26,047 bases of DNA from an uncultured Enorma sp. (GTDB lineage: Bacteria; Actinomycetota; Coriobacteriia; Coriobacteriales; Coriobacteriaceae): assembly GCA_905210055.1 (NCBI GenBank), contig CAJLVH010000010.1, forward strand, positions 1-26,047, read 5' to 3'. Position 1 is the stretch's first letter. Every line of letters begins with the position of its first letter. The notes beneath the pieces are model-generated. The model saw nothing but the letters and a program-made list of their open reading frames with translations. It did not search any database and was not told the DNA's origin. The translations under genes and the position numbers were made by a program. This document shows, piece by piece, positions 1 to 7,881 of the stretch.

Positions 1-211
1 TCGCCTGCTTGATGAGCGACCAGGTCGCATCGCGGCTTCCGTCGTTCACGAAGAGCACGCGGCTCTGCGGCGCAACAATCTCACGTTCCACCAGGCTCGC
101 AAGCTTCGCGGCAAGACGACGGCATGTCTCGGGGAGGACTTCCTCCTCGTTATAGCAGGGCACGACAATCGCCAGGCGCCCCGCCGCATTGTTCGTCGCA
201 TCCTCTGCCAT
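1..211 (-). CDS. Family 2 glycosyltransferase, N-terminal fragment (cut by window edge)
   Basis: The first 70 residues of a protein read off the left edge from an ATG at 211. A purine-rich GGGGGGGA stretch precedes it at Shine-Dalgarno distance. Residues 13-23 read RLAIVVPCYNE, the classic first beta strand of family 2 (GT-A fold) glycosyltransferases. Around residues 53-60 there is VLFVNDGSRD, the second nucleotide-sugar binding strand with its conserved DGS. Such enzymes move a sugar from a nucleotide or lipid-linked donor, usually at the inner face of the membrane, for cell-surface glycans. The spacing resembles the polyprenyl-phosphate mannosyl/glucosyl transferase (DPM1/GtrB-like) branch, but acceptor and sugar cannot be told from this fragment. 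It follows tyrS on the same strand after a 135-base gap. The family is secure; the function is not. Confidence 0.85.
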   Translation of the reverse strand, partial: MAEDATNNAAGRLAIVVPCYNEEEVLPETCRRLAAKLASLVEREIVAPQSRVLFVNDGSRDATWSLIKQA

Positions 212-311
212 AGTCGAATCCCCCCCCTATATCTCGAATCAGCAGCAAAATCGGTTCTGCGCCGCATGGGACAGAGCAGGTGGATGGAACCAGCCCTGAG
301 CCATGCGCCAA

Positions 312-333
312 GCCGGGTTGAAACGAACCCGGC
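312..333 (-). terminator. Hairpin downstream of tyrS, possible terminator
   Basis: An 8-bp perfect stem (GCCGGGTT pairing with AACCCGGC) with a 6-base loop begins 14 bases after the tyrS stop. The run of U after it is weak (UUGG), so this could be an inefficient terminator or only a 3' stabilising structure. The rest of the 212-346 gap shows nothing I can name. Confidence 0.45.
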
Positions 334-346
334 ACCAAACAACCCC

Positions 347-1561
347 CTATACGAGGCGCGCGAACTTGCGCTTGCCCACCTGCAGCACCGCGCCCGCATG
401 GAGCAGCGACGGATCCACGTTATAGCTCTTCGGAGCCACCGGCTGCTGGTCGATCTTCACGCCACCGCCGTCGATGAGGCGACGAGCCTCGCCTGCGGAG
501 GGCGCGAGCCCGGCTTCCTTGAGCACGCCGGCGAGATAGACGAGCCCCTCCGCGTTCGGCGTGAGGTCTACCGTCACCTCGGCGATGTCCTCAGGCAGCT
601 CGTCCTGCTTGAAGACGCGGTCGAACGCGGCCTTCGCCTCCTCGCCTGCACCGGCACCGTGGTAGGCGTCCACGATGTTCACCGCGAGCGCGCGCTTGAG
701 CTCGTACGGGTCGGCCGAGCCGTCGGCGAGCGCGGCGTCGATCGCATCGACCTCGTCCACGGAAAGCGTGGAAGCGAGGCGATAGTACTTGCCGATCATC
801 TCGTCGGGGATGGACATGATCTTGCCGAAGGCATCGGCCGGCTCGTCGGTGAGACCCACGTAGTTGCCATAGGACTTCGACATCTTGCGCACGCCGTCCG
901 TACCTTCGAGCAGCGGCATGGTGAGTGCGACCTGCGGCTCCATGCCCATCTTATCCATGAGCTCGCGGCCGGCGAGCAGGTTGAAGAGCTGGTCGGTACC
1001 GCCCATCTCCACGTCCGCTTTGATCACCGTCGAGTCGTACGCCTGCATCACGGGATAGAGGAACTCGTGGAGCGCAATGGGCGTCTGCGACTGGTAGCGC
1101 TTCGTGAAGTCGTCGCGCTCCAAGATGCGCGCGACGGTGAACTTGCTGCAGAGTTCGAGCATACCCTTCAAGTCGAGCGAGAGGATCCAGTCGCCGTTGT
1201 GGACGATGGTCGTCTTCTCGGGGTCGAGGATCTTCATGGCCTGCGACACGTAGGTGGCGGCGTTCGCCTCGACCTCCTCCTGCGTGAGCTGCGGGCGCGT
1301 GGTGTTCTTGCCAGACGGATCGCCGATCATCGCCGTGCCGTTGCCGATGATGAGCGTCACCTTGTGGCCAAGATCCTGGAACTGGCGCATCTTGCGCAGC
1401 GGAACTGCGTGACCCAAGTGCAGGTCGGGGCTCGTGGGATCGACGCCGAGCTTGATGTTGAGCGGCACGCCGCGCTCGAGCTTCTTGCGAAGATCCGTCT
1501 CCGGCACGATCTGCGCCGCGCCCGAGGTAATGACGCGCATCTGTTCATCGACTGGGAGCAT
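347..1561 (-). CDS. tyrS: Tyrosyl-tRNA synthetase
   Basis: This enzyme charges tRNA-Tyr with tyrosine using ATP in the cytoplasm. The 404-residue product has the class I signatures HLGH (residues 48-51, HIGH equivalent) and KMSKS (226-230). A tyrosine/tRNA pocket segment with GGTDQ lies near 187-191. A C-terminal S4-type RNA-binding domain covers about 340-404. The canonical KMSKS, rather than the KFGKS/KFGKT of E. coli and B. subtilis TyrS, places it in the TyrZ-like subgroup. The ATG at 1561 follows AGGAGG at good spacing. It is monocistronic or leads into the glycosyltransferase downstream. A large palindrome separates it from the membrane-protein gene upstream. No T-box elements (specifier loop or the conserved TGGNACCGCG) were found in the short leader. 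Confidence 0.97.
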   Translation of the reverse strand: MLPVDEQMRVITSGAAQIVPETDLRKKLERGVPLNIKLGVDPTSPDLHLGHAVPLRKMRQFQDLGHKVTLIIGNGTAMIGDPSGKNTTRPQLTQEEVEANAATYVSQAMKILDPEKTTIVHNGDWILSLDLKGMLELCSKFTVARILERDDFTKRYQSQTPIALHEFLYPVMQAYDSTVIKADVEMGGTDQLFNLLAGRELMDKMGMEPQVALTMPLLEGTDGVRKMSKSYGNYVGLTDEPADAFGKIMSIPDEMIGKYYRLASTLSVDEVDAIDAALADGSADPYELKRALAVNIVDAYHGAGAGEEAKAAFDRVFKQDELPEDIAEVTVDLTPNAEGLVYLAGVLKEAGLAPSAGEARRLIDGGGVKIDQQPVAPKSYNVDPSLLHAGAVLQVGKRKFARLV

Positions 1562-1584
1562 AGCTCACCCTCCTGGATATCCCT

Positions 1585-1636
1585 AGCACCCTCGCCCACG
1601 CGGGCGGTGCTCTGTTCACAGTAACTAACTAGTGTA
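1585..1636 (-). promoter_or_regulatory. Possible tyrS -10 box and short leader hairpin
   Basis: On the minus strand a TACACT hexamer (1636-1631) could be a -10 box about 70 bases before the tyrS ATG. No good -35 is visible at 16-18 bases. Just downstream, AGCACC (1611-1606) pairs with GGTGCT (1590-1585), with an inner GCCC/GGGC stem, forming a leader hairpin. It has no U-run, so it is not an obvious attenuator. Confidence 0.3.
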
Positions 1637-1667
1637 GCCGAGTTTGCCCGTCCGCGCCCCTACTTTG

Positions 1668-1774
1668 AGGCGTCACTTTGGGGACGGGTACGTTTGTGTC
1701 GTTTTTGACACAAAGATACCCGTCCCCAAAATGTCGAAAACGACACAAACGTACCCGTCCCCAAAGTGACGCCT
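1668..1774. repeat. Long nested palindrome, GGGAC family (38-bp perfect arms)
   Basis: Arms 1668-1705 and 1737-1774 are perfect reverse complements over 38 bases. The 31-base spacer (1706-1736) contains a third, slightly diverged copy of the arm core in the right-arm orientation, with GATACCCG instead of CGTACCCG. Pairing continues imperfectly outward to about 1661 and 1783, and ccaaagtgac is repeated directly at 1761-1770 and 1776-1785. The element lies 20 bases beyond the stop codon of the membrane-protein gene and about 110 bases before tyrS. There it could end the first transcript and insulate the second. It encodes no plausible protein. The layout resembles REP/BIME-type or MITE-like elements, but no transposase lies in the window. 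Confidence 0.9.
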
Positions 1775-1794
1775 CCCAAAGTGACAACGCGGTG

Positions 1795-3504
1795 CTAGCC
1801 AAGGGTGCTGTGGTAGCCGATGACGGAGTCCTTGCCGTACCACTGGGCGAGTCGGAAGTTGATGTAGTTATCCATATTGTCGTGGACGTCGCCCATGAAG
1901 AGCACCTTCGGCCCCACCGTGTAATAGGCGACGTACACATCCGCTTCCTCGCTCGTCTCAAGCTGCGCAAGCCGTGCGCGCACCTGTTCGTCGTACTCCT
2001 GCGCCTCACCCGAGACCAGCGAACTCGCAGCCGAAAGCGATACGAGGTCATCACGATGCCGCTCGTCGATCGCAAGTGCACCGACAGCCGCAACGAGCAC
2101 GAGCAGGCCGCAGCCGAGATATACCGCGGCCGCACGCCGATACGCGATCCCCGTGTCCCGTTCACGCTGTAGGCGATGTGCCGGAACGCCCACGGGTGCC
2201 AACGAAACCTCGCCGATCCCGGGATGGCGCCGAGCCGCACACGCGGGCAGCACCCCAGCGCGCTCCGCGCGGCGCACAAGCCAGCCCACGAGCCAGCCCA
2301 CGCACAGGAACACCGCGAGCACGAAGTAGTCGTAGCGTATGTTTTGCACACGGCCCGGCCCCACGTACCCCATGGAGAAAAACGTGGGCGTGAAACTTGC
2401 CATGAACAGCAGGAGCACCGCGAGCGCGGGAACGGCAGGCAACGCAAACGAGCATGTCGAGCGCCGCGCGATACGCACGAACACCGGAACGAGCAGCGCG
2501 AGAAAGAGCACCATGAAGCCGTTCATCCACAGCACCGCGTACTCGAATCCGGCAAACCCGCTGCGCAGAAGCGTCATCACCACACCGAGGTTATCGCCCG
2601 GGAATTGGCTCGCCTGGCGCGCGGCGTTGCCCGGCGCGGCCATCGAGCAGGCAAACCCAACGGCGAGAACGATGAGCGCTGGCACCAGAAGCCACGCCGA
2701 GCGCCGCCTGCGCGCAAGCGCCGCCACCACGGTAGCCGCGAGCGCCACGACTGCGACAAGCCCCGTCACGTAGTTTCCGCCGCCGATCACGAACGCGAGC
2801 AACACGAGCGCGGAGGCCCGGGCGGCGGTCCCCGCACCGCTCAGAGCCCCACGGTGCGTCCGCCCACGCAGAAGGCGCACGGAAAGCCCCGCACCGACAA
2901 GCAGAAGCGCATGGTAGAAGGTGTAATAGATAGCCGAGTTATACCACCAGATGCCCTCGACGGGGCTCGGCAGCAGCTGCGTTTGGAGCAATAGCGCGGC
3001 AAGCGTCACGCACAGCCACTCCGCGCGACCAGCGCCGCACACATCGCGCACGACGATCGCCGCCGCGTATCCCGTAGCGAGCACGAGCGCCACCATGATG
3101 CCCACGGCGCCGAGCCCGTACAGCCCCTCCCCGAACACACCCGGCTGCAGCGCCATGAGCACAATGGCGGAATACGTGCCCTGCCACGAATCGTAGGTAT
3201 CGATCGCCTCTTCCACCGCAGCAGAAATGACGCCGACCGCGCCCTCGCCCGCTTCGAGCGCCGCATGGGCGTCGACCCCGTAATGCCAGTCGTCGGCATA
3301 GCTGTGGTCGTAGCGGGAGATGGCGAGCATGGGTGCGAGCGCAAGGGCAAAGAGCAGGGCGAGCACGAGCGCGAGCGCGCAGACGGGATCGAGCGCGCGC
3401 AGCCGTTCGCGCACGCCGCGCCGCGAAGCCTTCGATCCATCCATCACCTCGGGAACATCCCCCGTATCGTCCTGCGCGAACGCGTGTTCAACGTTTTCGC
3501 TCAT
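1795..3504 (-). CDS. Polytopic membrane protein, DUF6056-like
   Basis: A 569-residue protein with about eleven hydrophobic segments. The first is at residues 40-62, more are spread over 130-420, and one lies near 462-485, followed by a soluble C-terminal tail. An ADDWHYG motif (70-76) sits just after the first membrane segment. WWYNSAIYYT and GGGNYVTG motifs follow, and the tail has NYINFRLAQWYG. Acidic residues right after the first helix and a conserved aromatic tail are what I associate with DUF6056 proteins, whose layout resembles GT-C glycosyltransferases that use lipid-linked sugars. That catalytic role is inference. The ATG follows AAAGG by 5 bases. The gene diverges from the penicillin-binding protein gene. 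It could equally be another polytopic surface-glycan protein. Confidence 0.65.
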   Translation of the reverse strand: MSENVEHAFAQDDTGDVPEVMDGSKASRRGVRERLRALDPVCALALVLALLFALALAPMLAISRYDHSYADDWHYGVDAHAALEAGEGAVGVISAAVEEAIDTYDSWQGTYSAIVLMALQPGVFGEGLYGLGAVGIMVALVLATGYAAAIVVRDVCGAGRAEWLCVTLAALLLQTQLLPSPVEGIWWYNSAIYYTFYHALLLVGAGLSVRLLRGRTHRGALSGAGTAARASALVLLAFVIGGGNYVTGLVAVVALAATVVAALARRRRSAWLLVPALIVLAVGFACSMAAPGNAARQASQFPGDNLGVVMTLLRSGFAGFEYAVLWMNGFMVLFLALLVPVFVRIARRSTCSFALPAVPALAVLLLFMASFTPTFFSMGYVGPGRVQNIRYDYFVLAVFLCVGWLVGWLVRRAERAGVLPACAARRHPGIGEVSLAPVGVPAHRLQRERDTGIAYRRAAAVYLGCGLLVLVAAVGALAIDERHRDDLVSLSAASSLVSGEAQEYDEQVRARLAQLETSEEADVYVAYYTVGPKVLFMGDVHDNMDNYINFRLAQWYGKDSVIGYHSTLG

Positions 3505-3595
3505 GGCAACCTTTCATGCAGCCCCGCGCCCCGCGGGCACCCATCGACCCCAATCGCCATCCGCATACACAACGCGCCGTATGCAGGCGGTCTGG

Positions 3596-3640
3596 AATTT
3601 GGCACTAATAAGAATACCTAATACTCCAAACGGCTTTGTT
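3596..3640. promoter_or_regulatory. AT-rich divergent promoter region (membrane protein / PBP)
   Basis: The 222-base gap between the two divergent genes has a sharply AT-richer core. On the plus strand TTGGCA (3599-3604) resembles a -35 box, with TAATAC/AATACT 14-15 bases further on. On the minus strand TATTCT (3616-3611) could be a -10 box. Spacings are not ideal, so exact start sites are uncertain. The rest of the gap shows nothing definite. Confidence 0.3.
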
Positions 3641-3726
3641 GCGGTACTGTGGTGAAGTGTATGTATGACGAACATTTGTCGGCGCATGCCGCGCGTCGAC
3701 AGGTCGCAGAATACCAGGAGGTCGAC

Positions 3727-5895
3727 ATGGGTCCTCGTCAGCGGAATCGCCATCTTCGTGCGAAAACGCATATCGCACCCATCATCATCGGTTCGTTCTT
3801 CGGCTTCATGCTCCTCGCGAGCGTCGCCTTCGGTGTCGGCATGATCGGCGTCGTGGACACATGGCTCCAGGACCTGCCCGACTACACCGATACCGACTTG
3901 TACCTCTCGAGCGAGCCCACCACGATCCTCGACGCCGAAGGCAACGAAATCGCGAGCTTCTACACGCAGAACCGCACCACGGTCACGCTCGACCAGATCT
4001 CGGACTACGTGATCGACGGCACCGTCGCCACCGAGGACGAGCGCTTCTACGAGCACGGCGGCTTCGACCTCGTGGGCATCATGCGCGCCGCATGGGTGCA
4101 GCTCACGGGCGGCTCCGAGGGTGCCTCGACCATCACCCAGCAGCTCGTGCGCAACACGATCCTCTCGGACGAGCAGTTCGACGTGACGCTCCAACGCAAG
4201 GTTCGCGAAATCTACCTCGCCGTGAAGATGGAAGAGATCTACTCCAAAGATGAGATCTTGAACATGTACCTCAACGCCATCTACTACGGCCACGGCGCCT
4301 ACGGCATCGAGGCGGCGTCAAACGTCTACTTCTCCAAGAGCGCCTCCGACCTCACGCTCGCCGAGGCGGCGCTGCTCGTGGGTCTGCCGAACGCACCCTC
4401 GCAGTACGACCCCACAGTCAACCCCGACTACGCCCTCCAGCGCCGCAACACGGTGCTCGACCGCATGCTCAGCAACGGCTATATCTCCCAGGAGGAGCAT
4501 GACGCAGCCCAAGCGGAGCCCATCGAGCTCAAGCTCTCCGAGACCTCCGGCACGGGCGTCGACATCTACGCCTACCCCTACTTCGTCGACTACGTGCGCG
4601 ACCTCCTCTCAAACGAGTTCGACTACAACCAGATCTTCTCGGGCGGCCTCACGGTGAAGACCACCATCCAGCCCGATGTGCAGCAGGCTGCCGAAACCGC
4701 GGTCGTCGAGCGCCTTGAGGAAGTCGATGCCGACGACGACCTCCAAGCGGGCATGACCGTCATCGACAACGACACCGGCTACATCGTGGGCATGGTGGGC
4801 GGCCGCGACTACTACGCCGACGATCAACACACCAACCATGCCATCACGCAGCGCCAAACGGGTTCCTCGTTCAAAGCGTTCACGCTTGCCACGGCAATCG
4901 ACCAGGGCATGAACCCGAACATCATCATCAACTGCACCTCACCGCAGACCTTCGACAACGGCACGTACCGCGTGCAGAACATCGGCAACGCGCAGTACGG
5001 GTACATCTCGCTCGCCCGCGCGACCGAGCTCTCGTCGAACACCGGCTACGTGCGCGTCGCCAAGGCGGTGGGCGTACAGAACGTCATCGACATGTGCCAC
5101 CAGCTGGGCATCGAGAACGAGATGAACCCCTACTCCTCCCTCACGCTCGGCACCGAGGAACTCTCCACCCTGCAGATGGCGGAAGCGTTCTCGACGTTCG
5201 CCTCCGGCGGCCTCCATCGCGATGCCGTAGCCATCACCGAGATCTTGAACCGCGATGGCGAAGTCATCTACCAGCACGAGGACGACCCCGAGCGCGTGCT
5301 CGAGACCGGCGAGGCCATGGTGGTGACAGACATCCTTGAAGGCGTCATCTCCCGGGGTACCGCCACCACGGCGCAACTCTCCGTGAACCAGCCCTTCGCG
5401 GGCAAGACAGGCACGACCGAGAACTACGGCGACCTGTGGTTCTGCGGATACACGCCGCAGTATTCGGTCGCGGTGTGGACGGGCTACACCTCGGGCGGTA
5501 CGAACACCGTCCGTATCTGGGGTCGCGCGGCATCGACGAGCGACCTGCCCCAGCCCATCGCGCGCAACTTCTTCAACGCGATCCTCGAGGGTGTGCCGCG
5601 CGAGGAGTTCCCCACGGGAGAGACGCCCGCGTACCGCGATAACTCCTACTGGGAGGTAGACGGCGAGAAGCTCGATGGCAGCACCGAGGCGGAGACCCCG
5701 GAGAGCACCGAGACGCCCGAGACCGAGGAGACACCCGAAACGACCACGCCCGAGTCGCCCACGCCTTCGACCCCGCCCTCGCAAGAGTCGCCGGATACCG
5801 ACCCGAACCCGGATCCGAGTCCGAGCCCGGATCCCGACCCGGATACCGATCCGGTTCCCGACCCGAGTCCGATTACCCCAGACGGTGAGGGATAG
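3727..5895 (+). CDS. Class A penicillin-binding protein (transglycosylase/transpeptidase)
   Basis: This bifunctional enzyme polymerises lipid II into glycan chains and cross-links the stem peptides at the outer face of the membrane. I start it at ATG 3727, 5 bases after a perfect AGGAGG, not at an upstream in-frame codon at 3649. That gives 722 residues. A membrane anchor lies at about 16-43. The GT51 transglycosylase domain has catalytic E103 in the EDERFYEHGG block and GASTITQQLVRN at 132-143. The transpeptidase domain shows SxxK at S380-K383, SxN at S436-N438 and KTG at 560-562, so both activities look intact. The C terminus (about 650-722) is a Pro/Thr/Glu/Asp-rich tail ending in DPxP-like repeats. 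The gene converges on argR. PBP1A/PonA-type is the family; the exact paralogue is not resolvable. Confidence 0.96.
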   Translation: MGPRQRNRHLRAKTHIAPIIIGSFFGFMLLASVAFGVGMIGVVDTWLQDLPDYTDTDLYLSSEPTTILDAEGNEIASFYTQNRTTVTLDQISDYVIDGTVATEDERFYEHGGFDLVGIMRAAWVQLTGGSEGASTITQQLVRNTILSDEQFDVTLQRKVREIYLAVKMEEIYSKDEILNMYLNAIYYGHGAYGIEAASNVYFSKSASDLTLAEAALLVGLPNAPSQYDPTVNPDYALQRRNTVLDRMLSNGYISQEEHDAAQAEPIELKLSETSGTGVDIYAYPYFVDYVRDLLSNEFDYNQIFSGGLTVKTTIQPDVQQAAETAVVERLEEVDADDDLQAGMTVIDNDTGYIVGMVGGRDYYADDQHTNHAITQRQTGSSFKAFTLATAIDQGMNPNIIINCTSPQTFDNGTYRVQNIGNAQYGYISLARATELSSNTGYVRVAKAVGVQNVIDMCHQLGIENEMNPYSSLTLGTEELSTLQMAEAFSTFASGGLHRDAVAITEILNRDGEVIYQHEDDPERVLETGEAMVVTDILEGVISRGTATTAQLSVNQPFAGKTGTTENYGDLWFCGYTPQYSVAVWTGYTSGGTNTVRIWGRAASTSDLPQPIARNFFNAILEGVPREEFPTGETPAYRDNSYWEVDGEKLDGSTEAETPESTETPETEETPETTTPESPTPSTPPSQESPDTDPNPDPSPSPDPDPDTDPVPDPSPITPDGEG

Positions 5896-5944
5896 GCCAC
5901 GGGCATCGGCCTATCCCGCGCCGAATCCACGCACCGGCAGCATG

Positions 5945-5986
5945 AGCGCCCGGGCATCGCAAGACCTGCGGTGTCCGGGCGCTTTC
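5945..5986 (+). terminator. Hairpin terminator of the PBP gene
   Basis: AGCGCCCGG (5945-5953) pairs perfectly with CCGGGCGCT (5975-5983). A small inner CGCA/TGCG helix fits inside, and TTTC follows. It begins 50 bases after the PBP stop. Confidence 0.6.
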
Positions 5987-5992
5987 ATACCA

Positions 5993-6047
5993 ACAATCGC
6001 CCTCGGGATGCCCCACCGAACCAAGGGGCGATCCCGAGGGCGATTGT
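5993..6047. terminator. Long hairpin between convergent PBP and argR genes
   Basis: A 17-bp perfect stem (5993-6009 with 6031-6047) extends by a further 5 bp, GCCCC/GGGGC, across a one-base bulge. The loop is about 10 bases. It starts 26 bases past the argR stop and could block transcription from both sides, although U-runs are short on both strands. Confidence 0.6.
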
Positions 6048-6073
6048 CATAGCATGACTTCGCGATGCGAACG

Positions 6074-6511
6074 CTAGCGCTGCGCCCCACAAAGCTTCGA
6101 GATGAGCGCTTCGAAACGCTCGCCGTCCTCTTCAGTTCGAGCGATGACGAGAATCGTATCGTTGCCGGCGAGCGACCCAAGCACCGCGGGCAGCTCGGCT
6201 GCGTCGATGGCGGCGGCGATACCAGAAGCGGTGCCAGGCTGCGCCTTCACGAGCACCTGATTGCCGGTGCGCACAACCTCGACGACGAGCTCGGAGACCA
6301 TGCGCTGCAGATGCAGATCCTCAGCGAGCACGTAGATGCCCTCGGGCAGCTTGCGGAGGCCCATATCGGCAATATCGCGTGAGATCGTCGCCTGTGTGCA
6401 ATCGAACCCATAAGCTTTAAGCTCATCGACGAGCATGCGCTGCGTGCGCACGTTCTTATTTCGAACGATCTCGCGAATCGCCTCTTGCCGGCTGCTGCGC
6501 TTCTTAGCCAT
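6074..6511 (-). CDS. argR: Arginine repressor ArgR
   Basis: ArgR is a hexameric, arginine-sensing regulator that represses arginine synthesis genes and often activates catabolic ones. I start it at ATG 6511 (145 residues), because GAAGGATGG lies at proper distance from it. The in-frame ATG at 6520 abuts that ribosome site directly. The N-terminal winged helix carries the recognition segment CTQATISRDI near residues 38-47. The C-terminal domain carries GTASGIAAAID and GNDTILVIART, the arginine-binding and trimer core of the family. No arginine biosynthesis or deiminase gene is in the window, so this is a stand-alone regulator here. A glycosyltransferase lies upstream on the same strand after about 140 bases of AT-richer DNA that probably holds the argR promoter. 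Confidence 0.95.
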   Translation of the reverse strand: MAKKRSSRQEAIREIVRNKNVRTQRMLVDELKAYGFDCTQATISRDIADMGLRKLPEGIYVLAEDLHLQRMVSELVVEVVRTGNQVLVKAQPGTASGIAAAIDAAELPAVLGSLAGNDTILVIARTEEDGERFEALISKLCGAQR

Positions 6512-6652
6512 ATCGCCCATCCTTCACAGAGACGTGGTTATGCATATCGCTAGTTTACAGAAATCTGCGGCAGGCCCTCATTTTGTAATCATTTGGAAGC
6601 ATAGCCCAGGCACAATATGAGAATTTTTGTGGGAAAACCACGGGATGCCGCA

Positions 6653-7723
6653 TTATGCCAGCGCGACGAGATCGGCTCCACCGTGCGCGATGGGCAAACG
6701 CGATATACGGGCAAGTTGTGCGAAGCGAGCGCTCAAGCAGCAGCCCGCGACATTTTTGCGAACGATGGATGCATACATGAACCCGAACTCGCGGCTTGTC
6801 TCGCCCAAAACTTCAATCGAGGCACGCGTACTCGGCGCCTCGACGATATCGCGCACGCGCTCCGAGCGCTCGATCGACGAGATGCCCCGCATCGAGCACA
6901 CCTGCTCGATGCTCGCGATGACCTGGCGCATATGCAGCTGATGGATGGCGCGCATAAGCTCGCAGTCATGCTCGCGGTGCCACGCGCGCGCCAGTTCCAG
7001 CATGCGCTCATGGTCGCGCTCGCGCTCCTGGTAAGTCGTCGCCTCCGCCGCCTGCCCCGCCTCGCCGAGAGCGGCGTGGTAGAGCGCGTCCTCGACGCAG
7101 CCGGCGCGCTCGACGCCCTCGATATAGGACATGAGGAAGGCCGTCTGGCTTCCCTGCAGGCTCATGCGGAGCCCCAGCTCGTCGATACGGTCGCGATCGA
7201 AGAGCTTCGCCTTGAGGAATCCAAGCACGCCCTCGCACACGAACAGCGACGTCTCGTCGCGAAACGCAGCGGCGGAATCCGTGGGCTCGACGGAAAATCG
7301 TAGGACATGCGAGGCGCGCTCACCGGCACCAACCTGCTCGTCGAGCGAGAGCGCCATGATGGCAAGCTGCAGATCGTGCGCCTCGACCGCCTCGGCGAGC
7401 TTGGCGAGCGATCCCGGGGCAAGCCAGTCATCCTGAGCCATCGGTAGCACGTACCTGCCGCGCGCGGCCGCGATCGCAGCATCAAAGGATTGGGCGAAGT
7501 CGCTGGAATCGTTTTCCACCACATCGACGCGAATATCGCGCTCGGCGATGGTTCGGCATATGGAGCGCGTGCGATCATGCGAGGCGCGGTCGCTCACCAC
7601 GACCTGGATGTCATCGAAATCCTGGTTGAGCACGCTCTCGAGGGCGCGGACGATATGTGCCTCGGCATCGCGCACAACAAGGACGACCGTTGCAAACGGT
7701 CTCCGCACGGCACGGCGTACCAC
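6653..7723 (-). CDS. Family 2 glycosyltransferase
   Basis: A GT-A fold glycosyltransferase of about 356 residues. I choose GTG 7723 because AGGAGG (7734-7729) lies 5 bases before it and the first beta strand (FATVVLVVRDAE) then starts near residue 10, as usual for the family. An in-frame TTG at 7798 would add 25 residues but has a weaker site. A nucleotide-binding segment QVVVSDRASHD follows, and AQDDWL near residue 120 is the metal-binding DxD region. The C-terminal 200 residues are Arg/Glu-rich, predicted helical and not recognised. Acceptor and sugar are unknown. The gene sits alone between truA and argR, so the context gives no pathway. The fold assignment is firm; the role is not. Confidence 0.82.
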   Translation of the reverse strand: MVRRAVRRPFATVVLVVRDAEAHIVRALESVLNQDFDDIQVVVSDRASHDRTRSICRTIAERDIRVDVVENDSSDFAQSFDAAIAAARGRYVLPMAQDDWLAPGSLAKLAEAVEAHDLQLAIMALSLDEQVGAGERASHVLRFSVEPTDSAAAFRDETSLFVCEGVLGFLKAKLFDRDRIDELGLRMSLQGSQTAFLMSYIEGVERAGCVEDALYHAALGEAGQAAEATTYQERERDHERMLELARAWHREHDCELMRAIHQLHMRQVIASIEQVCSMRGISSIERSERVRDIVEAPSTRASIEVLGETSREFGFMYASIVRKNVAGCCLSARFAQLARISRLPIAHGGADLVALA

Positions 7724-7858
7724 GTCCGCCTCCTCTCGCCTTCGGAACGCTTCGTTCTTCCACCATGGTAGCACCGGCGCTCTACCCCAGATTTCCAAGG
7801 GTTCACCTGCACGTCTTGTTCAAATGTTCTGCACGTTCCCAGCACAAGACGGGGCCTT

Positions 7859-7879
7859 CGCGAGGCAGGCAGCCTCGCG
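7859..7879 (-). terminator. Hairpin just after truA stop
   Basis: CGCGAGGC (7859-7866) pairs perfectly with GCCTCGCG (7872-7879) around a 5-base loop, three bases after the truA stop. No U-run follows on the minus strand, so it may stabilise the 3' end or need Rho rather than act as a canonical terminator. Confidence 0.4.
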
Positions 7880-7881
7880 TG

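Noticed and set aside
266..1624. A 452-codon plus-strand open frame across tyrS
   Set aside because: It is antisense to a complete synthetase with all motifs. Its His/Leu/Arg-heavy composition is the usual shadow of a GC-rich gene.
1562..1667. T-box riboswitch before tyrS
   Set aside because: The leader is too short and lacks the T-box sequence and specifier stem; only a simple hairpin is present.
1678..2172. Open frames that begin in the 1668-1774 palindrome, and similar ones at 14832-15203
   Set aside because: They translate repeat arms and then antisense sequence; no ribosome site or conserved protein is visible.
3649..3726. A 26-residue N-terminal extension of the PBP
   Set aside because: ATG 3727 has a perfect AGGAGG 5 bases upstream; the earlier start has none and would make an odd leader before the cytoplasmic tail.
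6614..6630. Possible ARG box upstream of argR
   Set aside because: aatatgagaatttttgt shows only partial likeness to the palindromic ArgR operator and is about 100 bases from the start codon; too weak to call.
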